From JAWKZG01 sp041396125 (lineage in GTDB: Bacteria > Pseudomonadota > Gammaproteobacteria > Competibacterales > Competibacteraceae): a stretch of DNA of 64,000 nucleotides. The notes beneath the pieces were generated by a model. The model saw nothing but the letters and a program-made list of their open reading frames with translations, did no database searches and was not told the DNA's origin. Position numbers and translations under genes: made by a program. The stretch is from assembly GCA_041396125.1 (NCBI GenBank), contig JAWKZG010000001.1, positions 62,001 to 126,000 on the forward strand, read 5' to 3'. Positions 56,565 through 64,000 of this stretch are shown in pieces. How positions within the stretch are numbered: the first letter of the stretch is position 1; each line of letters begins with the position of its first letter.

Positions 56565-57185
56565 ATGAATTACGAATATCATGTTTTCATTAGTTATGCG
56601 CGTGGCGATTTGTGGACGGACTGGGTAAAGAATATTTTCGCACCACGTCTGAACGGTTATCTGAACATTGAAGTAGGACAGCTGCGAGCTGGCCTTCCTT
56701 CAGTGTTTTATGATGACCAAATCAAAGGTGGTGCTGATTGGGAAGCAGTACTCCGGCGTTGTTTGGCCCGTTCCACAATCATGATTTCTCTGTTTTCTGC
56801 TCAATATTTTCAAAGTGAATGGTGTCGGCGCGAAATGGCTTTGATGTTGGAGCGTCAAAAACAATGCGGAATGGGGGCAGAAACAGGTGAAAATTATGGA
56901 TTAGTTATTCCGCTGCGATTGGGTGATGGTGATCACTTCCCGGATATGGCTAAACGCGCACAAGTCATTGATTTTGAGCCATACGCTAATCCCGATTTAT
57001 TGTCCCAGACTGATCGAGCATCTGAATTCAACACAAAAATTCAAGACTTGGCTAAGCTCGTGGCTACAACCTTACAGCAAGCGCAACCTTGCTGCGAGGA
57101 GTGGCTGAACTTGACTGGCGAAGAGTTTATCGATGCGCTCGAAGCCAAACCGATCAATTACTCGCTTCCGCGTCTACGGGTTTAA
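56565..57185 (+). CDS. TIR-domain protein
   Basis: 206 residues. A TIR domain fills about residues 5-150: the first strand YHVFISYARGD, the BB-loop-like SVFYDDQIKGG, and the SAQYFQSEWCRREMALM box whose Glu90 fits the catalytic glutamate of NAD+-cleaving TIR enzymes. A C-terminal extension (about 160-206) has no recognised fold. The stop lies 2 bases before the ATG of the ATPase/TPR gene, so the two are translationally coupled. In bacteria TIR effectors deplete NAD+ or make signal nucleotides during phage attack; that this one does so is inferred from domain and context. Confidence 0.85.
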   Translation: MNYEYHVFISYARGDLWTDWVKNIFAPRLNGYLNIEVGQLRAGLPSVFYDDQIKGGADWEAVLRRCLARSTIMISLFSAQYFQSEWCRREMALMLERQKQCGMGAETGENYGLVIPLRLGDGDHFPDMAKRAQVIDFEPYANPDLLSQTDRASEFNTKIQDLAKLVATTLQQAQPCCEEWLNLTGEEFIDALEAKPINYSLPRLRV

Positions 57186-57187
57186 GT

Positions 57188-59716
57188 ATGAATACCACTG
57201 CGGCAAGTATAGCTATGGATAAAAAACACGGCACTGTCGTCACGTTTTATTCATTTAAGGGCGGTGTTGGCCGCTCTATGGCTTTAGCCAATATTGCTGT
57301 CTTGCTGGCGCGGGCAGGAAAAAAAGTATTGTGTGTTGATTGGGATTTGGAGGCACCGGGCCTGGACCATTACTTGCGCTCTGTACCACGTGCCCAGCCA
57401 ACACAAAAACCGATCTTGAGCGAGCCGCAAAAACCGGGTGGGCTATTGGCTATTTTGCAGTCCGCTAGATTAGAGCAAAAACTTGCATGGCGGGATTATA
57501 TTTGTACCCGCGAGGCTGTCGCGCAAAAATCACGGGTGGATTTTATTGGCAGTGGCGACGATGTGCCGGGTTATTCGACTCGGCTGGCTGATTTCAGTTG
57601 GCCTGCGTACTTCGACAAGCAAGGTGGCGGTGAAATCATCGAAACGCTGCGCCAGCAATGGAAAGCCGCCTACGATTACGTGCTAGTCGATTCTCGCACA
57701 GGCCTGACTGACTCTAGTGGTGTTTGTACCATTCAATTACCTGACGTGCTGATTTTACTGTTTGCCGCCAACCAGCAAAGCATTGATTGGTGTGAGCGGG
57801 TTGCCAAAGGCATTCGTGAGGGTCGCCAGGCATTGCCTTACGACCGTGCCTATTTGCCAATCATTCCGGTGCTGGGGCGCTTCGATGCAAGTGAGGAGAG
57901 CGACCGAGCAGCGGATTGCAAAAATCGCATCGCTGAACGTTTTGAGCCATATTTTCGCGACTGGATACCTCGCGACATTGCTGTTCGCGAGATGCTGAAT
58001 TGGTGCGTTTTACCGTATATGCCTCGCTACAGTTTCGACGAAGCTCTGGCTGTCGAGGACGAACCGGCCAGCGGCGCTTTAGGATTGAGTTTTTACTATT
58101 ATTTCCTTGCACGTCTCCTGCTCAGTCATTTCCAGGACGTGCGCGCTATTTTGGCTAGCGTTGGTGTCCCCGGTGCGGCTCTGCCGCCTTTACTTCCCTC
58201 CGCCGCTGAGTTACGCATTGAATTGCAACGCGATAGTATGGCTGTAATTCGCTATCGGGAAGCCATTCTTTCACGTGTGGAGGAAAACCCGCAAGATGCA
58301 CTGGATGCCTTGGAAACTCTGGCTCAGGCCGTACGCCCAGCCGAGGCAGAGAGCCTGCTTGCGGAGGCTATTCGCCTAACGCAAAACCCGGCTATAGCTA
58401 AGGCCATGGAAGAACCACGTTTATTGATTTTACGGGCGGTGGCATTGGCTCAAAGTGGCCGTTCCGGGGAAGCTGAGCAACTCTACCGCAAAGCTATTGA
58501 GCGAGCTAAAATCCTGTATGGAAAGAAAGCCCCGGTTACTGCTCAAGCGAAAGCGGCTTACGCTGAATATCTGCAACAAGAAGAACGAGAAACCGAAGCG
58601 GAGAATTACTACGCTGCAGCGGTAAATATTTACGACGCTTACGAAACCAATGAACCGGCCGCTTTGCAAGCCACTTTGGCAGCTTGGCGAGATATACTAG
58701 AAAAACTTGGTAAATGGGAGCAAATGCTGGAAGTCGCCAAGCGAGTTGTCCAATTACTAGAAACGGATACTGCTACCAATGCGGCTAAGCTAGCGAAAGC
58801 ACTGGATCGTTGTGCGACGGCCTTTCAATACTGTGGGCAGTATGATAAGGCTGTGGAATATTTCAGACAAGCTCTCGATATAGAAGAAAGAATCGCAGAG
58901 ACTCCTGACTCCCCAAGTATCTCCAACGCACTAAATAACCTTGCTGAAGCTTTGCGCGAAAAGGGTTGTTACATTGAAGCAGAGAAGTTATTTCGACGCG
59001 CTTTACATATTGACGAAATTACCTTGGAAAAGGAGCATCCAAATTTAGCGATTGCTTATAATAATCTCGCTGAAATTTTGCGTGTTACTGGTCGATATTC
59101 TGAAGCTGAGGAAATGTATCTCCGTGTTTTGAAGATTGAAAAAAAGATTCTAGGAGAGGAACATCCTAATGTAGCGGCGGTTTATAACAATCTCGCTGCA
59201 GTATTGCGTGAGATGAATCGTTGTATTGAAGCAGAGGAGTTATTTCGCCAAGCTTTACGTATTTATGAAACTGCCCTGGGATCAGAACATCCGCATGTAG
59301 CAACGTTCTGTGTTGGCCTTGCCAATGTATTGCGGGATATGAATCGTTACGATGAGGCTGAGAAGTTTTTCTGCCGTGCTTTACGTATTTACAAAACTGC
59401 TCTCGGCGACGACCATCCCTACGTGGGAGTTGTCCTGGTATATTTGGCTCAATGTTTGTCCGAAGCAGGCAACCAAGCACAAACACAAACTCTGTGGCAG
59501 CAGGGATTAGCGAAGTTGCTAAAGAGCTTCGGTAATACTCACGACCGCTACGGTCGAGCACTTTGGCATTATGCTGAGCACCAAGAGAGGGGAGGCCAGA
59601 TCGCTGAAGCCCGCGAGAGCATAGAGCAAGCGGTGGCGGTGTTAGAGCAATCCTTGGGCACCGATCATCCTGACACCCAAGACGCTCAAGCAATGGCGAC
59701 GCGTCTTGGTGTTTGA
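57188..59716 (+). CDS. KGGVGR-type ParA/MinD-like ATPase fused to TPR repeats
   Basis: 842 residues from the ATG 2 bases after the TIR stop. Residues 15-290 are a ParA/MinD-type P-loop domain: deviant Walker A KGGVGRS (24-30, as in KGGVGR-variant ATPases), VLCVDWDLEAPGLDHYL, and Walker B DYVLVDSRTGLTDSSG. Residues about 370-540 form a helical linker. From about residue 545 come at least five tetratricopeptide (kinesin-light-chain-type) units of 42 residues, with EHPNVAAVYNNLAAVL and EAEELFRQALRIYE. The ATPase likely senses or assembles, and the TPR array binds partners. This is the likely regulator of the TIR protein; not a classical plasmid partition protein. Confidence 0.85.
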   Translation: MNTTAASIAMDKKHGTVVTFYSFKGGVGRSMALANIAVLLARAGKKVLCVDWDLEAPGLDHYLRSVPRAQPTQKPILSEPQKPGGLLAILQSARLEQKLAWRDYICTREAVAQKSRVDFIGSGDDVPGYSTRLADFSWPAYFDKQGGGEIIETLRQQWKAAYDYVLVDSRTGLTDSSGVCTIQLPDVLILLFAANQQSIDWCERVAKGIREGRQALPYDRAYLPIIPVLGRFDASEESDRAADCKNRIAERFEPYFRDWIPRDIAVREMLNWCVLPYMPRYSFDEALAVEDEPASGALGLSFYYYFLARLLLSHFQDVRAILASVGVPGAALPPLLPSAAELRIELQRDSMAVIRYREAILSRVEENPQDALDALETLAQAVRPAEAESLLAEAIRLTQNPAIAKAMEEPRLLILRAVALAQSGRSGEAEQLYRKAIERAKILYGKKAPVTAQAKAAYAEYLQQEERETEAENYYAAAVNIYDAYETNEPAALQATLAAWRDILEKLGKWEQMLEVAKRVVQLLETDTATNAAKLAKALDRCATAFQYCGQYDKAVEYFRQALDIEERIAETPDSPSISNALNNLAEALREKGCYIEAEKLFRRALHIDEITLEKEHPNLAIAYNNLAEILRVTGRYSEAEEMYLRVLKIEKKILGEEHPNVAAVYNNLAAVLREMNRCIEAEELFRQALRIYETALGSEHPHVATFCVGLANVLRDMNRYDEAEKFFCRALRIYKTALGDDHPYVGVVLVYLAQCLSEAGNQAQTQTLWQQGLAKLLKSFGNTHDRYGRALWHYAEHQERGGQIAEARESIEQAVAVLEQSLGTDHPDTQDAQAMATRLGV

Positions 59717-59719
59717 TAC

Positions 59720-60170
59720 CTGACCGTCTCAAGCGTCTTGAACCGCGCCCAGTCCACCGCCGTCGACACCCCCTGCGCCAGAGCCCCCTCGGCTGCCTCA
59801 TAGCCAACCTCGCAGCGGCGGCTGATATCGGCAACCGTCGCATTGATCAGCATCTTCAACAGCCATCGATCTAACGCTTTCGTATAGGGGCTATGTGCCT
59901 CGTACCAAGCCAATCGCTGTGTGGCCGCCGGCCACCTCTCGCAGTCACGGTACTGGAACTGCTGCGGGCGAATTTCGAGATAGACCGTCTGCTCTAGAAT
60001 CGGCAGATGGCGCAGACGAATCGGCCGATCCAGACCCTGCTGGCGGGTCAACTCCTGCCCACAGCGTCGACACGGCGTACTCGGCTTCGTACTCTCAACT
60101 TTCAGCAGCCAGTCGCCGTCTGCTCAGTCGACAGTAAACGTATCTCGGGAATATTGAGCGGAATTTGCAG
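59720..60170 (-). pseudogene. ISL3-family transposase remnant (N-terminal part)
   Basis: From an ATG at about 60170 the frame gives MPALQIPLNIPEIRLLS, then breaks near 60115; one frame over, DWLLKVESTKPSTPC and RRCGQEL continue into ILEQTVYLEIRPQQF and TQRLAWYEAHSPYTKALDRW. The segment matches the N-terminus of ISL3-type transposases (zinc-binding CxxC and a following helical domain) and ends abruptly at VDWARFKTLE, where the TPR gene stops. The catalytic part is absent. Confidence 0.75.
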
Positions 60171-60203
60171 CGCGGGCATTCTTAACGTCCTAATAGTGGG
60201 GCT

Positions 60204-60530
60204 GTGATGAAAGCATGGCGCACAGGGATCAAACACTATATCTTGTGCGCCGTCACGGAAATTCCCAAAGAGCCAATATTTTTATCATGCCAATGTAAAA
60301 ACTCCAGCCTGGCTGCGCTATTTTATTCAGACGCCGGAATTACCTCCATTCATCATCAGTATGATCTGCACACCTTCAATTACAGCGATCTGCCGATCTG
60401 GGATCGCCTGTTCGGTACGTACCGCGATACGACTGAATTCACCAATCGCTGTGGATTTCCAGAAGGCGCGGAGCAAAGGCTGCCAGCGATGCTGGCGTTT
60501 AAAGACGTGTATGTGGAAATCCGTATAGCG
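60204..60530 (+). pseudogene. Fatty-acid hydroxylase/sterol desaturase remnant
   Basis: The core HHQYDLHTFNYSDLPIWDRL followed by FGTYRDTTEF, a CGFPEG segment and MLAFKDVYV matches the C-terminal end of the fatty-acid hydroxylase (di-iron) superfamily, including the HHQY histidine box. The N-terminal membrane helices and the other histidine boxes are missing, and what follows FKDVY does not resemble the family. A truncated remnant. Confidence 0.65.
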
Positions 60531-60597
60531 TGGAGTCTCATACAAAAAGCGCATGATCTTGCATCGTTCGCAGCTATTACTCCTATGCCCAGCTCGT

Positions 60598-60687
60598 GTA
60601 GGATGTGCTGAGCTATGCGAAGCGCATCAATCGTGTAGTGAATTGGTTCTCGAACGATGCGCTTCACTTCATTCAGCACATCCTACT
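60598..60687. repeat. Long palindromic repeat of the GTAGGATG type
   Basis: Outer arms GTAGGATGTGCTGA and TCAGCACATCCTAC (ends 60598 and 60686) and inner arms GCGCATCAATCG/CGAACGATGCGC form a long hairpin. Related copies lie near 61651-61740 (partial), 63866-63900 and, more distantly, 33218-33316. Confidence 0.75.
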
Positions 60688-60851
60688 ACGCTGCGTCATC
60701 TGAGATATGTTCACTATCTGAATAATGGCGAAGGTTTGGACGTGCTAAGCTCTAAGCTGCAAGAACGCCTATCAGCACTTGTGGCAACATGAGAAAAAGA
60801 TCATATTAAAATACTGGTGTCGGACAAATTTCTCGCGACGTGGGCACCCCA

Positions 60852-61609
60852 ATGCCAGCAAACCCAAAACTCTACGATAGCGAGCGTATGGCCTATGCCT
60901 ACGCATTCACGCGTCCGCCCATTCATGTTCACGTCTGCCAGCGCATCATCGCGCATATTCCGCCAGGTTTGGTAATTCATCGTGCCCTGGATGTGGGGTG
61001 TGGTGCGGGTGCCTCTACCGCCGCGCTGAGTGGCGTTGCTTGTCATGTTGTTGGCGTCGATCCGTTCCCGGCGATGCTTCGACACGCGGCTATTGTTGCG
61101 CAGACGCGGCGTTTAGTGTGGGGCGTGCGGAGAGCTTACCGTTTGCGGCGACAGCGTTTGATCTGGTCACTGCTGCCGGATCATTGAACTACACCGACAT
61201 CAGGCTGGCTCTTGCCGAGATTGCTCGCGTGCTCTCCCGCAATGGAATGTTTCGCCTTACGATTGGGGCATTCGATAGCTGGCGATGATCGACTTGCGCA
61301 GCGTTGTGCTGAACTGCGGGCGCAATTTCCGTCGCCATCCGGTTATGCGCTCAATCTCCAAACCCTGCCATACCGCGCAAACGGTCTCGATCTGCTTGCC
61401 TACGAAGAGTTTGACCTTTCGGTGCCCATGTCGTCGGCTGCATATCTCCAATACATCCTTGGTGACGCTGGGATCGAGACTGCCATCGCTAATGGTTTGT
61501 CGAACCAGACGTCCGGGCTTTCTGCGAAGCACAGTTCAGTCCTGTCTTTGCGAGCAGTCCACGTAAGGTTTCTTTTCAGGTGCAACTTGCCATTGCCAGC
61601 AAGGCGTAG
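60852..61609 (+). pseudogene. SAM-dependent methyltransferase, multiply frameshifted
   Basis: Class I methyltransferase core: ALDVGCGAGASTAALSG and VVGVDPFPAMLRHA in the first frame; SVGRAESLPFAATAFDLVTA and LNYTDIRLALAEIARVL one frame over; GDDRLAQRCAELRAQ and DLLAYEEFDLSVPMSSAAYL in a third; and EAQFSPVFASSPRKVSFQVQ in the frame that ends at 61609. At least three breaks in about 750 bases show real decay or very poor base calls. Homologues of this layout methylate small molecules. No partner gene. Confidence 0.75.
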
Positions 61610-62232
61610 ATAACACTGCCGGGCTTGTTCCCGGACGACACCCAACTTATGTAGGGTGCGCTGCTTCATTCCAGCACATCGTTCAAGAAACAATCCACCA
61701 TACGATTGATACGCTTCGCATAGCTCAGCACATCTTGTCGCGCTTGAAAATGGTTTTTTGGGAGCGGTGTCAAGTGCTCTGCTGTGATCTTATGCGGACA
61801 GATATATTAGATATAACTGATGAAGCCGCGCTGAGTCTATTTGTGACATATTGGGACAGTCTAAACTGGCAATATAACAATCGTTCTCAATACCGATTTA
61901 AAGCTTTGATCATAAAATACTTTTTTTGTTAATTGTTCGCATTATAAAAATCGCTGAAATTCAATAATTTATGCGATATTGAAGTGAAAAAGTATTTTTT
62001 TTATCTGCTAATAGATTGATTATTCTAAATAATTATGTGTGAAATCTCAAAAGAAAAATATTGTATTTCATATCCCTACGCTTTCTCCGAGAAGGGCTGA
62101 CATTTTACGACGTTAAAAGTATCCCGATTTTTTTAAACAGCAATAATTCTTGAGTGCTCAGCGATGGCAATACTCCTGTTAATAATAAGGTAAGCCCTCA
62201 GTGCTGCACCTTAAGCATATTTTCAGGAGTAG
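61610..62232. other. AT-rich intergenic region with partial palindromic repeats
   Basis: Contains GTAGGGTGCGCTG near 61651 and GCTTCGCATAGCTCAGCACATC near 61711, fragments of the GTAGGATG-type repeat. No gene is supported in the rest; a short 65-codon frame at 61735 has no ribosome site or recognisable content. Confidence 0.5.
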
Positions 62233-62347
62233 CAGGGCGATTACACGAAAACTATTAACATACTGAAAAATATAGTTTTCATGAAATTCGTCTGTTTTTA
62301 AGAAAGCAGGTAAATCAGTTGATTACAGGCTTCGTGCAATCGCCCTG
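62233..62347. repeat. MITE-like imperfect palindrome, copy 2
   Basis: About 115 bases with inverted ends CAGGGCGATTACACGAA and TTCGTGCAATCGCCCTG. The interior (TGAAAA, TTTTTAA, TAAATCAG) matches the copy at 56422-56532 in the same order. Lies about 210 bases before the 62560 gene. Confidence 0.7.
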
Positions 62348-62559
62348 TAAAAAACAGTTTTACAAGCAAGTAATTAGCTGGATTTATCAATGCAACATCA
62401 TGAAAATAATTGTCGTATCCAGTTTGTTGGCATTCTAATTGCTTTGAGCAGTCCAGCCTTAAAAGGCGTGGTCCTCTCACTGAGAGTTGTATTAAATCGC
62501 TTTTTGCCAGATGTCAGGTACAGTTAAACATTATGAAGCTTTGGAGATTAAATTAACCC

Positions 62560-63090
62560 ATGTCCATACAAGTACTTCAAGAGATGCTTTTATCCGTGCA
62601 GGTGGAGAAGAAAACTGGCCATGTGGTTGTTCTCGGCAAAGCAGAAAATGGTTTTTCCCGTATTGGCAAATTAGTGCTTAAAGAGGGTGAAATTGTCGGT
62701 GCTAATTTGCAATCGGATTCAGGTTTGAAAGCAGTCACTGACATATTAGCACTTGATATTACACAGGTACGTTTCCTGCCAATGCCGGATGTCCTTGCAA
62801 GCCTCGAGTCTGGCACTCCGTCGGTGGCTGATATTGTGCGACAAATCAACGCTGTCGATGTTTTGCAAACGATCAGTGGTGATTTGCAGGAAGAGACTAC
62901 AAAGGTACTGGAAAAACTGGTTGGTACTTCTGCATCCCAGAAAGTCGAAGCCATCGCTAGAAAAAATCCCCCAAATAAACATCCCAAGGAATTTCTTGAC
63001 CAGTGTAAAGCTTTCGTTGAACTGATGTCCGGTAAATCAAAAGCAGAACAACATTTTGCTCCACTCTATGAAAAAATAAATCTGGGGTGA
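62560..63090 (+). CDS. Protein of unknown function, possible PATAN/DUF4388-like domain
   Basis: 176 residues, soluble, no signal. The N-terminal half reads KTGHVVVLGK, RIGKLVLKEGEIVGANL and SGLKAVTDILAL, reminiscent of PATAN (DUF4388)-type domains that fuse to signalling proteins; a C-terminal helical part ends APLYEKINLG. The similarity is weak and I would not assign a role. ATG at 62560; AT-rich codon use compared with the first 55 kb. Confidence 0.5.
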   Translation: MSIQVLQEMLLSVQVEKKTGHVVVLGKAENGFSRIGKLVLKEGEIVGANLQSDSGLKAVTDILALDITQVRFLPMPDVLASLESGTPSVADIVRQINAVDVLQTISGDLQEETTKVLEKLVGTSASQKVEAIARKNPPNKHPKEFLDQCKAFVELMSGKSKAEQHFAPLYEKINLG

Positions 63091-63187
63091 ATTTGATATT
63101 CAGTAGTTAATTTCTGATTCAGACAGGGTTAGGATTTGTTGTGCTGAAGAAGATCAATCTAATAGTAATGAAACTGCGAGGTACTTT

Positions 63188-63511
63188 ATGGAATTAGAAC
63201 TTTTAAATTACAAAACAAGCTTTTTGAATCCTTTATTTAAATGGATTGCCCCTGTTTTGTTTGTATTTGCCTTGGCGATTTTTATAAAAGCTTCTGCAAA
63301 CTACGGTGGTGTATTTAAAGCCGCTATGAAACTTTTGGTGGCCAGTGTTTTGATTGGCGTATTGGCTTTCTTTTTCCGAGTTGGCGGCGATGTCATATTG
63401 CCAAACTTTAAATGGGGAGAAAGCGTTTTCTTTTTGATTTTCGTGATCTTCAATATCTTTGTGGCATTGAAATTCTTAAACGTTATTAAGGAGTTTAAGA
63501 GCAATGTTTGA
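63188..63511 (+). CDS. Small membrane protein, unknown
   Basis: 107 residues with about three hydrophobic helices (FKWIAPVLFVFALAIFI, AMKLLVASVLIGVLAFFF, SVFFLIFVIFNIFVALKFL). Lys at the membrane boundary. The stop overlaps the start of the next gene by 8 bases (ATGTTTGA), so both are cotranslated. Family not recognised. Confidence 0.6.
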   Translation: MELELLNYKTSFLNPLFKWIAPVLFVFALAIFIKASANYGGVFKAAMKLLVASVLIGVLAFFFRVGGDVILPNFKWGESVFFLIFVIFNIFVALKFLNVIKEFKSNV

Positions 63512-63821
63512 TTATAGTAGCAGTGTATTTAACCCGGTTTTAAAGTTAGTCATTACGTTCGGCTATGCCATCGTGGTTTATTTATATTACCGTTGTCTGA
63601 AAGAGTATAAAGGTTCGGAGACCGGAACTGCCTTGAAGGTGCTGTTATGGATGGGGATTTTCGGCTTCTTAGGCGCGCTGACAAGGTATTTAGGACATGG
63701 TACCGATCTTGGTTTTACTAAAGAACTCAGCCTGAAGTGGCTCCAATCTCTGTTTTATATCGTTCAGGCGGTATTTTTCATCTATGCGGCGGGTTACTTT
63801 TTGAAAGCATCAAGAAGTTAA
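63504..63821 (+). CDS. Small membrane protein, unknown, coupled to the previous gene
   Basis: 105 residues, again about three hydrophobic helices (LKLVITFGYAIVVYLYY, VLLWMGIFGFLGALTRYLG, SLFYIVQAVFFIYAAGYFL). Size and layout mirror the upstream protein, as if the two form a pair in one complex. No family recognised. After the stop only a repeat is seen. Confidence 0.6.
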   Translation: MFDYSSSVFNPVLKLVITFGYAIVVYLYYRCLKEYKGSETGTALKVLLWMGIFGFLGALTRYLGHGTDLGFTKELSLKWLQSLFYIVQAVFFIYAAGYFLKASRS

Positions 63822-63865
63822 GCCACTAGTAGGATGTTCTGCGTCGAGTTGATCCATCAGCTCGC

Positions 63866-63900
63866 GTAGGATGCGCTTCGCATAGCTCAGCGCATCCTAC
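63866..63900. repeat. GTAGGATGCG-type palindromic repeat
   Basis: GTAGGATGCGC and GCGCATCCTAC are perfect inverted arms around TTCGCATAGCTCA. A degraded copy (GTAGGATGTTCTGCG) lies just before it at 63829. Same family as 60598-60687. The final 100 bases show nothing else. Confidence 0.8.
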
Positions 63901-64000
63901 TTCTGCCATGCTTAAACCCCTGGGATATAAGGGGAATATGCCAATTCTGAAAATCCGTTGTTAATCATTCAGCTATAAATCCTTGTTTTAGAGTGTGAAC

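Noticed and set aside
57188..58060. A plasmid or chromosome partition ParA gene
   Set aside because: No ParB partner or parS-like repeats are seen; the Walker A is KGGVGRS and the protein goes on into TPR repeats, a different family.
58835..59460. Regular repeats of about 126 bases, at first sight an array
   Set aside because: They are in frame and encode 42-residue tetratricopeptide units; no spacers, so not a CRISPR array.
61735..61932. A 65-codon frame between the methyltransferase remnant and the palindrome
   Set aside because: No ribosome site, no recognisable motif, and it lies in AT-rich repeat-containing DNA.

Overview
The window reads as a chromosomal segment of a gammaproteobacterium, with mid-to-high GC over roughly the first 55 kb and clearly AT-richer sequence after about 56.3 kb. 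Supporting signs are a CpxP/CpxR/CpxA stress system, the halotolerance cassette for N-acetylglutaminylglutamine amide (NAGGN), a single-chain pyruvate carboxylase, a cytochrome cd1 nitrite reductase with an FNR/DNR-type box, and a plasmid- or island-like copper cluster. I cannot assign a genus. No tRNA, rRNA or CRISPR array was seen.

Layout. 1-7.3 kb holds an RND efflux pair, small secreted proteins and cpxP divergent from cpxRA. 7.6-11 kb holds a minus-strand run of zinc alcohol dehydrogenase, an oxygenase-like protein and pgi. 11.2-17 kb holds ion-handling genes (Kef-type antiporter, MscS-type channel, MgtE), a YkgJ-like protein and a hemerythrin. 17.2-26.7 kb is a copper/metal block: a Met/Pro/Gly-rich secreted protein, a His-rich small protein, a cupredoxin, multicopper oxidase CopA, outer-membrane CopB, a CDF exporter, a MerR regulator and a P1B-type ATPase. 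27-36.4 kb holds an MHYT sensor, pyruvate carboxylase, a TlpA-like thioredoxin, folA and a UxaA/DapA-like sugar-acid pair. 36.5-43.4 kb is the NAGGN osmoprotectant cassette (amidotransferase, synthetase, M42 peptidase) with a peptide-binding protein. 43.5-48.4 kb holds a hybrid histidine kinase, nirS and a 2OG-oxygenase-like protein. 48.5-55.3 kb is an Opp/Dpp-type ABC operon running directly into fetAB.

55.3-64 kb is accessory DNA. It contains a decayed IS1595-type element, then an intact two-gene unit (a TIR-domain protein and a KGGVGR-type ParA-like ATPase with TPR repeats), then an ISL3 transposase remnant, a fatty-acid hydroxylase remnant, a multiply frameshifted methyltransferase, palindromic repeats, and three small unrecognised genes. 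Two related imperfect palindromes of about 110 bp flank this block. The TIR/ATPase-TPR pair is the best candidate for a poorly described conflict (antiphage) system.

Single-base frame breaks recur in otherwise well-conserved genes: the RND pump, a secreted protein, the NAGGN synthetase, a peptide-binding protein and an Opp permease (twice). Most lie in short same-base runs, so base-calling or assembly indels are at least as likely as real inactivation. The methyltransferase and transposase remnants, by contrast, look genuinely decayed.
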